Positions 42,023 to 51,518 are shown, counted from the first letter of the stretch. The stretch: 64,000 nucleotides of DNA from Tethybacter castelli (GCA_036679665.1 JAZHEJ010000040.1:1-64000); one strand, 5' to 3'. Program-made: numbers and translations. Notes: generated by a model not told the origin, from the sequence alone.

Positions 42023-42833
42023 CATTAAATTTTTCGCGGCCGCAATCTGCTTGGTCTTGATGAACTCGTTCGCGCTCGCACAGCAAAACAGCAGCCTGAA
42101 CGAAAACACCTTCGCCATTATCAATGGCAAGTCGATTCCGACAGCTCTTATTGATTTTCTTGCCGGCCCCGACCCGCTTCAAGGTCCCCAGCTCAATCAA
42201 TTGGCCCGGCGCTTACTAGCCAATATAGCGGTCGCGCAAAAAGCCGAAGAAATAGGTTTGGACAAGAAGGAAAACGTGGAATACGAACTGGATCTGAACC
42301 GCACTCAAATTCTGGCTAGAGCCTACATTGAAGACTATCTGACCGCCAATCCGGTGACATCAGAGCAAGTTGAAAGCCGCTATGCAGAATTTACCGCTCA
42401 GGCCGCAGGTCAATTTGAATATCGTTCTCGTCATATCCTGGTTGAAAATGAAGATTTTGCCAACGATTTGCTTCAACAGGCCGACGGGGATGTTGATAAA
42501 TTTGCTGAACTTGCCGTTGAGCATTCCATTGATACAGGATCTGGAGCAAATGGCGGTTTGCTTGACTGGACGACAGCTGACACATTCGTACCTGAATTCA
42601 CGCAGGCCCTACAAAGCCTAGCACCTGGTGAGTTCACCCCTGAAGCAATCGAAACTCAGTTCGGCTGGCATCTGATATATCTTGACGAACGTCGTGAAAT
42701 TCAAATACCGGAACTGGACGACGAACAACGTCAGCGCGTCACCGAAGCTCTACGAGCCGAACGGATTCAAATAGAATTCGACCGTATTCTCAGCGAATCC
42801 GACGTGGAATTAAGCGACGCTATTCAGCTTTAG
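42015..42833 (+). CDS. Periplasmic peptidyl-prolyl isomerase, PpiC/SurA type
   Basis: 272 residues from the ATG at 42015, with a Sec signal peptide cleaved near A-L-A-Q (residue 22). An N-terminal SurA-like helical region is followed by a parvulin domain (about 125-225) with S-R-H-I-L-V, F-A-E-L-A, G-G-L-L-D-W, F-T-P-E-A-I-E-T-Q-F-G-W-H-L-I. It likely assists folding of outer-membrane or periplasmic proteins. The ATGAATAA overlap couples it to bolA. The same yciB-bolA-ppiC order occurs in other proteobacteria. Confidence 0.9.
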   Translation: MNNIKFFAAAICLVLMNSFALAQQNSSLNENTFAIINGKSIPTALIDFLAGPDPLQGPQLNQLARRLLANIAVAQKAEEIGLDKKENVEYELDLNRTQILARAYIEDYLTANPVTSEQVESRYAEFTAQAAGQFEYRSRHILVENEDFANDLLQQADGDVDKFAELAVEHSIDTGSGANGGLLDWTTADTFVPEFTQALQSLAPGEFTPEAIETQFGWHLIYLDERREIQIPELDDEQRQRVTEALRAERIQIEFDRILSESDVELSDAIQL

Positions 42834-42836
42834 CTT

Positions 42837-43565
42837 TTAACCCCTTTCAGCTGAACAAGGCCATGCGCCTAGTATCGGGCCTTGCTGAACACGTTGTAAG
42901 ATAATCGCGCAACCTTCGCCGGCATTGACAGTGCCGATATCAATAGTGTCACCGGCGCTGATTGTTCCTAACTGATTAAAACTGGTGACTATATTGTGAT
43001 TGCTAAGGAGCTTTCCTCCGTTCTCGCCACCTTTGACGTCGGTGGTCGCTTCGTGAAGAAAAACTACCGCAATCGCTTCAGCGACTTCGCCACTTTTTTC
43101 TATTGTCGCCTGCCAAGCCCCGTCGATATTTTGCGTAAAAGCCATCTCCCAACCTTCGGCGAACTTCATCTCTTTGGCTTGATCAATAGCGTGTTCGATA
43201 GCGTTACGATTAGAACCTGACGCGCTAAATGCTCCTTGAATTATCATTTGCGGCGTAAACGGGTTTCGCAAGTATTTTTGAGCGTATGTCCTCTGCCGTT
43301 GCGTAAAAGATCGAGACGAAAAAGGATCCTTCCATGAACTGCCGCCGTAGACTAGTGTGTCCCAGTAATCAACATGCAACTCCAAAGCCAAAACCCCCGG
43401 TCTGTTTACAAATTGATCCGCTAACAGTTCTTCAGCCTTAGGACATGAATAGCAACCTTGAGAGGTAAACAGCTCAAGAACTACCAGCGAATTTTGTTCG
43501 GCGCGACTAGCTGGCGTCATCACGAACGCTGCAAAAAGGGATAAATAAAAAAATGTTTGTCTCAT
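42837..43565 (-). CDS. DUF1223 family periplasmic thioredoxin-fold protein
   Basis: 242 residues from the ATG at 43565, with a Sec signal peptide. The mature protein begins L-V-V-L-E-L-F-T-S-Q-G-C-Y-S-C-P, where the C-x2-C pair marks DUF1223, a thioredoxin-fold family of unknown substrate. H-V-D-Y-W-D and R-Q-R-T-Y-A also match. A redox role in the periplasm is inferred. It converges on the parvulin gene with three bases between stops, and is divergent from gdhA. Confidence 0.88.
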   Translation of the reverse strand: MRQTFFYLSLFAAFVMTPASRAEQNSLVVLELFTSQGCYSCPKAEELLADQFVNRPGVLALELHVDYWDTLVYGGSSWKDPFSSRSFTQRQRTYAQKYLRNPFTPQMIIQGAFSASGSNRNAIEHAIDQAKEMKFAEGWEMAFTQNIDGAWQATIEKSGEVAEAIAVVFLHEATTDVKGGENGGKLLSNHNIVTSFNQLGTISAGDTIDIGTVNAGEGCAIILQRVQQGPILGAWPCSAERG

Positions 43566-43591
43566 AATCTTATATACTACCTTAAAAATCT

Positions 43592-43597
43592 TATAAT
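43592..43597 (+). promoter_or_regulatory. Candidate gdhA -10 box
   Basis: TATAAT lies 29 bases before the gdhA ATG in the 61-base divergent spacer with the DUF1223 gene. No good -35 is seen. AAAGG at 43616-43620, six bases before the ATG, is the ribosome site and decides the start over an in-frame TTG at 43597. Confidence 0.4.
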
Positions 43598-43626
43598 TGG
43601 ATATACTTTTCGTTAAAAGGTTTTTC

Positions 43627-45057
43627 ATGAAAAAAGCAAGTGTCAAAAAATCAGCGGCGCGTCAAAGCGCTAAAGCTACCAAAAAATCCAAAATCGCGAC
43701 AATGAGCAGATATTCACCAACTGATATCAACTGTTTTTTGACTGGCTTTGAACGTCGCAATCCGGGCGAGCCTGAATTTCAGCAAGCTGTGCGTGAGGTT
43801 GCTTATGATGTGTTCGACTATATCGATCAACTGCATGTGTTTACCGAACATTTGATATTTGAAAGAATGACTGAGCCGGATCGGATTATTATTTTCCGCG
43901 TGGTTTGGGAAGATGATGCTGGTAACATGCGAGTTAATCGTGGCTATCGAGTGCAATTCAACAATTCGATCGGACCCTACAAAGGCGGCCTGCGTTTTCA
44001 TCCTTCAGTAAACCTGTCGATAATTAAGTTTCTGGCTTTTGAACAAACATTTAAAAATGCGTTGACCAAACTGCCGTTGGGCTCTGCCAAAGGTGGTTCT
44101 GATTTCAACCCGCATGGCAAATCTGATAGTGAAATTTCCCGATTTTGTAAGGCGTTTATGACCGAATTGTATCGTTTTATCGGTCCTAACATAGATGTTC
44201 CAGCTGGAGATATTGGGGTGGGTGGTCGAGAAATTGGTTATTTGTTCGGACAATATAAACGTCTGACCGGCGAGTTCGCGAGCGGTACCATTACCGGGAA
44301 AGGACTTGAATACGGAGGGTCGTTGATACGTAGCGAAGCAACCGGCTACGGCGCGGTCCATTTTGCTGAAAACATGCTTGATTTCATTGATCGGTCAATT
44401 GCAGGCATGAAATGTGTGGTTTCTGGCTCAGGAAATGTCGCGTTGCACTGTGCTGAAAAATTGATACATTCAGGGGCTAAGGTAATGACTCTTTCTGATT
44501 CAGGTGGTTTTATTTATGATCCTGATGGAATTGACGAAGCCAAGCTGGTATATTTGAAAAAACTCAAAACCGTTGAGCGGGGACGAATATCTGAATATGT
44601 ATCGCGTTATCGCAAAGCAAAATTTCACGCGAATAAACGGCCTTGGGGTATCAAATGTGACGCGGCATTTCCGTGTGCCACGCAAAACGAAATCACTTTT
44701 GACGATGCCAAGACTTTAGTTGACAACGGTTGCCAGCTAGTTGCTGAGGGGGCTAATATGCCGTCGGTAGAAAAAGCGATGCAACTGTTTCGTGAGAAAA
44801 TACTATTTGGCCCCGCCAAAGCGGCAAATGCCGGTGGCGTTGCCCTTTCCGGCCTTGAGATGAGTCAGAACACCATACGTATGTCCTGGAATATCACCGA
44901 CTTGGAGCAACACCTAAAAGATATTATGGCTTCAGTTCACGAGCAATGTCTTGAATACGGTCTCAACCGCAAGACTAAAAAGATCGACTATGTTCGTGGC
45001 GCCAATCTTGCCGGTTTTATGCGCGTAGGTAAAGCTATGACTGCTCATGGAATCTAG
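43627..45057 (+). CDS. gdhA: NADP-type glutamate dehydrogenase
   Basis: 476 residues. It interconverts 2-oxoglutarate plus ammonia and glutamate. The catalytic lysine region reads L-P-L-G-S-A-K-G-G-S-D-F-N-P, followed by V-P-A-G-D-I-G-V-G-G-R-E-I-G and the nucleotide fold G-S-G-N-V-A. These match the hexameric E. coli-type enzyme of about 447 residues. The extra ~28 residues are a lysine-, alanine- and serine-rich N-terminal tail before the normal start. NADP use is inferred from the subfamily. Confidence 0.95.
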   Translation: MKKASVKKSAARQSAKATKKSKIATMSRYSPTDINCFLTGFERRNPGEPEFQQAVREVAYDVFDYIDQLHVFTEHLIFERMTEPDRIIIFRVVWEDDAGNMRVNRGYRVQFNNSIGPYKGGLRFHPSVNLSIIKFLAFEQTFKNALTKLPLGSAKGGSDFNPHGKSDSEISRFCKAFMTELYRFIGPNIDVPAGDIGVGGREIGYLFGQYKRLTGEFASGTITGKGLEYGGSLIRSEATGYGAVHFAENMLDFIDRSIAGMKCVVSGSGNVALHCAEKLIHSGAKVMTLSDSGGFIYDPDGIDEAKLVYLKKLKTVERGRISEYVSRYRKAKFHANKRPWGIKCDAAFPCATQNEITFDDAKTLVDNGCQLVAEGANMPSVEKAMQLFREKILFGPAKAANAGGVALSGLEMSQNTIRMSWNITDLEQHLKDIMASVHEQCLEYGLNRKTKKIDYVRGANLAGFMRVGKAMTAHGI

Positions 45058-45093
45058 TCTTAATTTGCATTAGTTAGCATTCACAGATTTTAT

Positions 45094-45102
45094 TGGTATA
45101 AT
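45094..45102 (+). promoter_or_regulatory. Extended -10 promoter before the NmrA-type gene
   Basis: TGGTATAAT is an extended -10 element (TATAAT at 45097-45102), with a weak TTAGCA 17 bases upstream of it. The ribosome site GGAGAG at 45165-45170 lies seven bases before the ATG at 45178, so the leader is about 70 bases. Confidence 0.5.
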
Positions 45103-45177
45103 CTTACGATGATTGGTATGCTAAAGGAATCAAAATTATCAGCATGATGGCACATATCAAAAACGGAGAGTAAACCT

Positions 45178-46074
45178 ATGGCTTCTAGCAATATCCTCAT
45201 CTTGGGTGCTTCAGGACAAACCGGTTCAGAAACGGTCGATATTCTTGCTACTGCTGGTTTTCCAGTGCGTGTAACTTATAGAGAACACTCTGAGTTACAA
45301 AAAATGCGCGAAAAAGCAGTCGAGGATGTACAGGCTGACTTTGAGGATGTCGAATCTCTCAAGCGAGCCATGGACGGTATTGAACGAGTCTTTATCGTTC
45401 AGCCTGTCTCCCCTGAAATGCTACAGCATGCCCAGAATATTTATGAGGCAGCCAAATCCGCTTCTGTGTCTCATGTGATTCGTGTGTCCAACATAGCAAC
45501 CGGCAACGATATTCCTTCTGATATTGCTCAAATGCATTACCAGGCAGACGAGCTACTGATGTCAATTGGTTGTAATTACACCATTCTCAAAGGCGCTAAT
45601 TATTTCCAGAATATGTTTTATTCAGCATTGACGATTATTCGTAATAATCACTTTGCGCTACCTCTTGGAACTGCTACTTTATCTCAGGTTGATGCTCGCG
45701 ATATTGCTCGCGTCGGTGCCCACTGCCTGATTGATCAAGGACATGAGAACAAAATGTACACAATCACCGGCAGCGAAGCGATGACCATGCATGTGGTCGC
45801 CCGTAAGCTAAGCAAAATAGTAAACAAAGAAATTCGCTATGTTGCCGTTGAACCGGTTGCTGCGACCCAGGTATTTAAAGACCAAGGTCTTCCTGAATGG
45901 CATGCTAAAGCAATTGGTGCGATGTTTATGGAATATGCTTCAGGTAAATATAAATTTCTTACCGAGGATTTCCAGAACATAACTGGCGACCAGCCTCGCA
46001 CCATGGATGATTTTCTTAACGAATACCGCAATGTGTTCCTGCGCGAAACCCCTACAACGGCGGTATTGCGTTAA
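45178..46074 (+). CDS. NAD(P)-binding NmrA/HSCARG-type oxidoreductase-like protein
   Basis: 298 residues with an N-terminal Rossmann fold: I-L-I-L-G-A-S-G-Q-T-G-S, the G-x2-G-x2-G type of the NmrA atypical short-chain dehydrogenases. Then come V-R-V-T-Y-R and a D-F-E-D element near residue 55. These proteins act as quinone reductases or redox sensors; the substrate here is unknown. It has its own promoter and a strong ribosome site, and seems to be a single gene between gdhA and mltG. Confidence 0.85.
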   Translation: MASSNILILGASGQTGSETVDILATAGFPVRVTYREHSELQKMREKAVEDVQADFEDVESLKRAMDGIERVFIVQPVSPEMLQHAQNIYEAAKSASVSHVIRVSNIATGNDIPSDIAQMHYQADELLMSIGCNYTILKGANYFQNMFYSALTIIRNNHFALPLGTATLSQVDARDIARVGAHCLIDQGHENKMYTITGSEAMTMHVVARKLSKIVNKEIRYVAVEPVAATQVFKDQGLPEWHAKAIGAMFMEYASGKYKFLTEDFQNITGDQPRTMDDFLNEYRNVFLRETPTTAVLR

Positions 46075-46118
46075 TTCAACGCCAGTGCTAAGCGCTGGTT
46101 AAACCATCTGGATATCTT

Positions 46119-47153
46119 TTGGCAATCCTTGCGCGGCTCGGATTAGCCAAACCGCTGATATGGCTGATCGTTTTAATTATCTTTGGTGTAGGCGGATACT
46201 ATTCTTGGCTGCTGTATGATGAACATTCATTTGAAAAATATCTACAAACTCAGCTGAATTTGGAAACACCCGTAGAAATTAACATCAAATCTGGTACAAC
46301 CTTGCGAAAAGCCAGTGAAATCCTGGCCAGCGGAGGCGTGATTAGCGAAGCGCCGGTTTTTGCGCGAGCAGTGGTAAGACTCGGGCATGAACGAGATATC
46401 AAAGCTGGCTATTATTTGGTCGAAACCGATATCACCTATGCAAACTTGATTGATAAGCTGGTATCAGGAGATTTTCTGGTCGAAAAATTTACCATAATTG
46501 AGGGTCATACTTTTGCCAATGTATTACGCGGTTTACGCGATCATCCGTATATTGATCAGCAGTCAGTTCAATTACAAGCTGATCCGGCTTGGCAACAAAT
46601 AGCCGCCACTGATGAAAAATCGCCGGAAGGAATGTTATACCCGGATACTTACCTGTTCGATCGGGGTACACCAGATATAGAACTGCTCATTCGCGCACAT
46701 CAGCGACTGATAAAAGTTCTGAACGAAGAATGGGAGATGCGAGACGAGAATACTCCCCTGAGCTCACCTTACGAAGCGTTGATACTAGCGTCTATCATAG
46801 AAAAAGAAACCGGGATTAGCGATGAACGAAAATTGGTGGCCAGCGTATTTATAAATCGCCTGCGGCGCGGGATTCGCCTTCAGTCTGATCCTACCGTTAT
46901 CTATGGCTTAGGCGATAAGTTTGACGGTAATCTGCGCAAGGCTGATTTACAACAAGATACGTTGTATAACAGCTATACCCGCAAAGGTTTGCCGCCTACC
47001 CCGATCGCGATGCCTGGTCGCGCCGCCATCCATGCCGCGCTTAATCCTGCAGACAGCGATTATTTTTATTTTGTCGCCAATGGCCAAGGCGGGCATCATT
47101 TTTCTAAAACTCTACGTGAACACAACAATGCCGTCAACCGATACCAACGTTAA
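46119..47153 (+). CDS. mltG: Endolytic murein transglycosylase MltG
   Basis: 344 residues. One N-terminal membrane anchor is followed by a LysM-like region and the YceG catalytic domain. The catalytic glutamate is in A-S-I-I-E-K-E-T-G near residue 228, and S-D-P-T-V-I-Y-G and H-N-N-A-V-N near the end are conserved. It cuts nascent glycan strands and limits their length. The start is a TTG; the only other nearby in-frame option is CTG 46095. It begins the mltG-tmk-holB-tatD run. Confidence 0.93.
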   Translation: MAILARLGLAKPLIWLIVLIIFGVGGYYSWLLYDEHSFEKYLQTQLNLETPVEINIKSGTTLRKASEILASGGVISEAPVFARAVVRLGHERDIKAGYYLVETDITYANLIDKLVSGDFLVEKFTIIEGHTFANVLRGLRDHPYIDQQSVQLQADPAWQQIAATDEKSPEGMLYPDTYLFDRGTPDIELLIRAHQRLIKVLNEEWEMRDENTPLSSPYEALILASIIEKETGISDERKLVASVFINRLRRGIRLQSDPTVIYGLGDKFDGNLRKADLQQDTLYNSYTRKGLPPTPIAMPGRAAIHAALNPADSDYFYFVANGQGGHHFSKTLREHNNAVNRYQR

Positions 47154-47164
47154 GTTATCCAACC

Positions 47165-47809
47165 GTGAATAGTAAACGAGGCAAACTAATCACCTTTGAA
47201 GGAATTGACCGTTGCGGCAAAACCACGCAGGCGCGTTTGCTCAAACGCAATTTGGATCAATTAGGAACCAAATGTTTGCTAACCTCTGAGCCGGGAAGCT
47301 CCGGTCAGCTAGGTAAAGCCCTGCGCGAATTGTTGCTTGACCCTGGAATTGAAAGAGACGAAGTAACCGCCTCCTTACTTTTTGCCGCTGACCGTCATGA
47401 ACATATTAAAAAGGTTATCAAACCAGCTTTAGAATCAGGACGTTGGGTACTTTGTGATCGATTCGCAGATTCAACCTTGGCCTATCAAGGAGGTGGGGGC
47501 AATGTTGCCAAGAGCATTTTAAATACATTAGCCGAAATAGCAGTCGGAGACTGCAAGCCGGATTTGACTTTTTTGCTGACCCTTGATACAAATAAACGCT
47601 CTAAACGCAGTCCGAAACTAGACTACTATGATCAGGGACGCAAAAGCTTTGAACAACGAGTTGCCAACGCATTCGACCAGCTTGCCGAAAAAGAACCTGA
47701 ACGCTTTGTGGTAATTGCCGGCGATCAACCGATTCAGCGGATTAGCAAACAAATTTTGCAAGCGGTAATTGAACGTTTTTCTCCTGTGAAAAACAGTGAA
47801 AAGGCCTAG
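47165..47809 (+). CDS. tmk: Thymidylate kinase
   Basis: 214 residues. It phosphorylates dTMP to dTDP. The P-loop is F-E-G-I-D-R-C-G-K-T-T-Q, the DRF-type motif is C-D-R-F-A-D-S-T, and the substrate segment T-S-E-P-G matches the usual T-R-E-P-G. The start is GTG, eleven bases after mltG. Its end overlaps holB by 14 bases. Confidence 0.94.
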   Translation: MNSKRGKLITFEGIDRCGKTTQARLLKRNLDQLGTKCLLTSEPGSSGQLGKALRELLLDPGIERDEVTASLLFAADRHEHIKKVIKPALESGRWVLCDRFADSTLAYQGGGGNVAKSILNTLAEIAVGDCKPDLTFLLTLDTNKRSKRSPKLDYYDQGRKSFEQRVANAFDQLAEKEPERFVVIAGDQPIQRISKQILQAVIERFSPVKNSEKA

Positions 47810-48752
47810 CGCTCAATTGATCGCGCAATATGCGCCACTGCCCTGGCATCAAGACATTGCCCGGCAGCAGCTAAAGCATGGTTTACCACAATCGCTAATG
47901 GTAATGGGCAGGCTTGGCGATGGAATGCAGCAACTGTGCCTTTACTTTGCCCAACATGTTCTAACTGAAGATGATAGCGAAGCTAGCCATCTACTTGACA
48001 CTGGCAATCATCCAGACTTGATGTTTGTAAGCAGAGGCCTTACGGCAACTGGGAAACAGCGCACTCAGATCACCATTGACCAAATACGCGATTTGATTCA
48101 ATTTGCCTATCTGGCACCGCTTCGTGCCCACTATCGAGTCGGGGTTATTTCACCGGCTTGTCGAATGAACGCCAATGCTACCAACGCCTTGCTTAAGTTA
48201 CTTGAAGAACCCCCGACACGAATGATATTAATTTTAGGCTGCGAACAGCCCAAATGGCTTCCCGCCACCGTGCGTAGCCGTTGTCAGAAACTTCAAGTTG
48301 CACCACCGCGATTTGACGACGCTGTTCAATGGGTTGATGAGCAAGGTTTCGCTAATGCGAGTGAATTGTTGGAATTGGGCAATAACGCTCCATTATTGGC
48401 TTGCGAATATCAAGATCAGCTAGGCAGTTATCGTTTACTAGGCAACTTATGCATCGGCACCCAAAACCTTGATGGTCCGCTTGGTGAACTAGAACAACTG
48501 ACACCGACCACTTGGCTGGCTTGGGCTATCAATTGGGCGGCCGCTTGCGCGATGCTTGCTAGCAAACACCAGCACGACGGTATACCTGAAGTTGCTCAGC
48601 AAATTTACCGGCAGAATAAGTCTTCGGCAATTGTTTGGCTAAACTTGTATCAACAGCTTATTGACCTGTTGCCACTTGCTGAACATCCGATTAATAAGCG
48701 TTTGCTACTTGAACAGGTTATCTGGTTGTTTTCCAAAGTCACCCACCCATGA
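47796..48752 (+). CDS. holB: DNA polymerase III delta-prime subunit
   Basis: 318 residues starting at GTG 47796 inside tmk. Delta-prime is the stator of the clamp loader. A-T-N-A-L-L-K-L-L-E-E-P-P near residue 126 and the S-R-C motif in V-R-S-R-C-Q are diagnostic. The P-loop position reads G-R-L-G-D-G, so it is non-functional, as in E. coli. The four cysteines of the zinc module of E. coli delta-prime are absent: that segment is acidic and leads directly to N-H-P-D. It overlaps tatD by four bases; the pilZ gene often found between them is missing. Confidence 0.9.
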   Translation: MKRPSAQLIAQYAPLPWHQDIARQQLKHGLPQSLMVMGRLGDGMQQLCLYFAQHVLTEDDSEASHLLDTGNHPDLMFVSRGLTATGKQRTQITIDQIRDLIQFAYLAPLRAHYRVGVISPACRMNANATNALLKLLEEPPTRMILILGCEQPKWLPATVRSRCQKLQVAPPRFDDAVQWVDEQGFANASELLELGNNAPLLACEYQDQLGSYRLLGNLCIGTQNLDGPLGELEQLTPTTWLAWAINWAAACAMLASKHQHDGIPEVAQQIYRQNKSSAIVWLNLYQQLIDLLPLAEHPINKRLLLEQVIWLFSKVTHP

Positions 48753-49585
48753 TCGTAGATACCCATTGCCATCTGCATTTTCCAGAGTTCATCGAAGAAC
48801 ATGAGCAACTGATTAATAGTATGAATAGCGCAGGGGTCGTTGCGGCGATAACAGTCTGTACCGACTTTAACGAATTCGAAATACTCTGTAAACTTGTTGA
48901 CAAATATGAACAACTTTATGCGTCAATCGGCGTACACCCCAACACCAAGGCATCGGCACGTTGTTCTAGCGACGAGCTGATAAGCTTGTTGGCCAACAAT
49001 CCCAAATTTATTGCCGTTGGCGAAACCGGCTTGGATTATTTTCACGATGGGCGACGGTCCCGCACCTTCCAGTTACCTCGATTTGAAACACAAATAGAAG
49101 TTGCATTACAAACCAAGTTGCCTTTAATAATTCATACTCGTGATTCGATTGACGATACTTTGGATATACTTACTGAAGCGTGCCAGGCCGGGTTGCGAGC
49201 GGTATTACATTGCTTTACCGGAACTTGGCGCCAAGCAACACGTGCTTTGGACCTAGGATGTATGCTGTCTTTTACCGGCATTATCACGTTTAACAATGCG
49301 CATGATTTGCTTGATGTGGCAGTCCGGCTACCAATTGAGCGTCTGATGATTGAAACTGACGCTCCTTATTTGGCTCCGGTTCCCATGCGCGGCAAACGTA
49401 ACGAACCTGCATATGTAAAACATATAGCAGTGCATTTGGCCAAAGCGCGCGGCATTTCTTATGAACAATTTTGCTCGATTACGACAGCAAATTCCTGTGA
49501 ATTTTTCGCCCTGAATCAGATTAAACAATCCACCACAGATTTACACACGCCACCAACTGATTTGTCGAAAGTCCGAAGTGTATAA
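48749..49585 (+). CDS. tatD: TatD family metal-dependent deoxyribonuclease
   Basis: 278 residues. TIM-barrel hydrolase with metal ligands D-T-H-C-H-L at the N terminus, E in V-G-E-T-G-L-D-Y, H in I-I-H-T-R, H in L-H-C-F-T-G and D in I-E-T-D-A-P-Y. These fit the TatD/YcfH family of 3'-5' DNases. Its place after holB matches ycfH in E. coli. It converges on the lyxose isomerase gene. Confidence 0.93.
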   Translation: MIVDTHCHLHFPEFIEEHEQLINSMNSAGVVAAITVCTDFNEFEILCKLVDKYEQLYASIGVHPNTKASARCSSDELISLLANNPKFIAVGETGLDYFHDGRRSRTFQLPRFETQIEVALQTKLPLIIHTRDSIDDTLDILTEACQAGLRAVLHCFTGTWRQATRALDLGCMLSFTGIITFNNAHDLLDVAVRLPIERLMIETDAPYLAPVPMRGKRNEPAYVKHIAVHLAKARGISYEQFCSITTANSCEFFALNQIKQSTTDLHTPPTDLSKVRSV

Positions 49586-49602
49586 CTCGACAATTGTTGT
49601 AC

Positions 49603-50301
49603 CTAGGAAATGGTAATCAAGCCAGGAAAATGTTCACGATAATCTTGTATCAGCAGCCGGCGCGGCGGCTCATCTTCGACAATATCCGGTTGAATTGCAA
49701 CGGGAATATAAAAAAGGATATCCCGGTCAGAGTCACTGCAAATCCCGATTTCACTGGCAATCACATCTTTGCCGCTCGCTTCTAATTCGTAGTAGACACC
49801 TTCGCTAATCGTCAAACTTTCACCTTGGGTTAACGCCACGACCTCACCCGGCGCAAGCTCACGTTGCTGACCATCCACATAGATCTCAAGCCGCTGTGCT
49901 TTATCCAAGTCACCAGCTCCACTAACCCGGTACATTTGGACCAACAAAGTGGCGTTACACCGATTGACTATATCTTTGGTCATACCGCGATGACAGTGCA
50001 AGGGCATAGATTGTCCAGCGCGTAATATCAAGTGCTTTTCGGTAAACCATTCTTCGGTATGATGGGACTTGCTTAATCGCGTGGTAAATGAAACCATGCC
50101 ATCTTCGGTAAATTTTCCTAAGCCAAAATCCGTAACTGTCCATCCAAGCGCTCTTTTGACAATCTGCTCACAACTTAAATCGTTGACCTGTAACTTGAAA
50201 GCGTCAGGACTCCAAAACGCGAACGGCGGCAACACAATGCTTTGAATACGAAAAAAATCTTCCGCATCGGCAAGGATAGTATTAATTAGGCTACGATTCA
50301 T
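49603..50301 (-). CDS. D-lyxose ketol-isomerase family protein (cupin)
   Basis: 232 residues. The N terminus R-S-L-I-N-T-I-L-A-D-A-E-D-F-F and F-A-F-W-S-P are characteristic of YdaE-type D-lyxose isomerases, which convert D-lyxose and D-xylulose (or D-mannose and fructose) with a bound metal. The cupin metal site is M-P-L-H-C-H-R with E/D and H residues later. It is the last gene of a minus-strand operon, coupled to rmuC by an ATGA overlap. Physiological substrate is uncertain. Confidence 0.83.
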   Translation of the reverse strand: MNRSLINTILADAEDFFRIQSIVLPPFAFWSPDAFKLQVNDLSCEQIVKRALGWTVTDFGLGKFTEDGMVSFTTRLSKSHHTEEWFTEKHLILRAGQSMPLHCHRGMTKDIVNRCNATLLVQMYRVSGAGDLDKAQRLEIYVDGQQRELAPGEVVALTQGESLTISEGVYYELEASGKDVIASEIGICSDSDRDILFYIPVAIQPDIVEDEPPRRLLIQDYREHFPGLITIS

Positions 50302-51518
50302 TCACTTCCTTTATCTACAACGGCTTCTTCTTTTTCGATCAATTGCACTTCATTATCCAATTCTGGTAGCTGTTTGCGACCTTTTGCCCCGAGTTCTTCT
50401 AAGCGCTGAGCTTCTCTGATCAGGCCTCTTGAGCCTTGTGTTGAGGTACGTAAGCCGTCTAACGTTCGAGCGACAGTTTGGTGCTGTGCGATCGCCTTGT
50501 CGATATCGGCCAGCAATTTAGCTGCCACATCATGCATTCGCCCGGCACGAGCGACAATTTTCTGAACACTACGCGAGCTACGATCCGCCTGCCAAATATT
50601 TTCGACTATGCGCAGTGTAGCCAACAAATTGGTGGGACCTAGTACGATCACGTTTTTAGCGCGCGCCGTTGCGAACAGTTCCGGATATTTTGACATCATT
50701 AGCTGCCAAGCCGGCTCAATCGGGGTATACATAATCGCAAACCCCAATGAATTGAGCTCTTTTATCTGCAGATATTTTTCGTGGATCTCATTTACCTGAC
50801 GCATCATCGCCGCATGCAAATTACTGAGCGCCGAGTCGCGAGCATTATCTTCACTGGCCTCGCAGTAAGCGATATACGCGACCAGCGAAACCTTCGCATC
50901 TATAACCACGTGTCGGTCACCAGGCAAATTTAACACCACATCAGGCCTTACTGTCACGCCATTACTAGTGTAACTAGACTGTTTTATATACCCCTCGCCT
51001 TCGTGTAATCCTGCCGCTTCTAACGCGCGACCGAGCACGACCTCACCCCAATCTCCTTGCGCTTTATTATTACCTCGCAATGCGGCGGCCAAGTTATTAG
51101 CCTCTTGACCTAAAGAACCCACGGTCGACTCGAGACTATTAAATTTTTCTTCGAAAACCACCTGGGCGGTTCGATGAGTCTGCAACATGCCACCGACTTG
51201 GTCACGGAAAATCGATATGTCCTTTTCTAGCTTGCCTAGCAAACCGCCAATGGTCGTATTGGCCAGTTGCACATGCTGTTCGCTTTGATTCTGAATCGCC
51301 TGCTGCGCCAACACCGCAAAACGGTCTTCGATCGATGCGAACATACGTGTCAAATCCTGCTCTTGACGCTGATCGGATTCTAACGCTATCAATTTTTCTT
51401 TATGGATTGCCGCTTCAGTGCGCGCGTCTTTACCCTGTCGTTCAGCCTGCTGCCATTTTACAAAAAAGAATATGGCAATAAAAGTGGTCGCTCCTGCTAT
51501 TACCCAAAGTAGCTCCAT
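50298..51518 (-). CDS. rmuC: DNA recombination protein RmuC family
   Basis: 406 residues. One N-terminal membrane helix, a long coiled coil (about 25-130), then the conserved RmuC domain with G-N-N-K-A-Q-G-D-W-G-E and R-P-D-V-V-L-N-L-P-G and V-I-D-A-K-V-S-L, a nuclease-like D...D-x-K pattern. RmuC limits inversion at short inverted repeats in E. coli. The ATG shares one base with the deoA stop (TAATG). Confidence 0.92.
   Translation of the reverse strand: MELLWVIAGATTFIAIFFFVKWQQAERQGKDARTEAAIHKEKLIALESDQRQEQDLTRMFASIEDRFAVLAQQAIQNQSEQHVQLANTTIGGLLGKLEKDISIFRDQVGGMLQTHRTAQVVFEEKFNSLESTVGSLGQEANNLAAALRGNNKAQGDWGEVVLGRALEAAGLHEGEGYIKQSSYTSNGVTVRPDVVLNLPGDRHVVIDAKVSLVAYIAYCEASEDNARDSALSNLHAAMMRQVNEIHEKYLQIKELNSLGFAIMYTPIEPAWQLMMSKYPELFATARAKNVIVLGPTNLLATLRIVENIWQADRSSRSVQKIVARAGRMHDVAAKLLADIDKAIAQHQTVARTLDGLRTSTQGSRGLIREAQRLEELGAKGRKQLPELDNEVQLIEKEEAVVDKGSE

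Noticed and set aside
45118..45174. Very short frames (about 9 codons each) in the leader of the NmrA-type gene, possible leader peptides
   Set aside because: No run of regulatory codons and no attenuator hairpins nearby, so chance is more likely.
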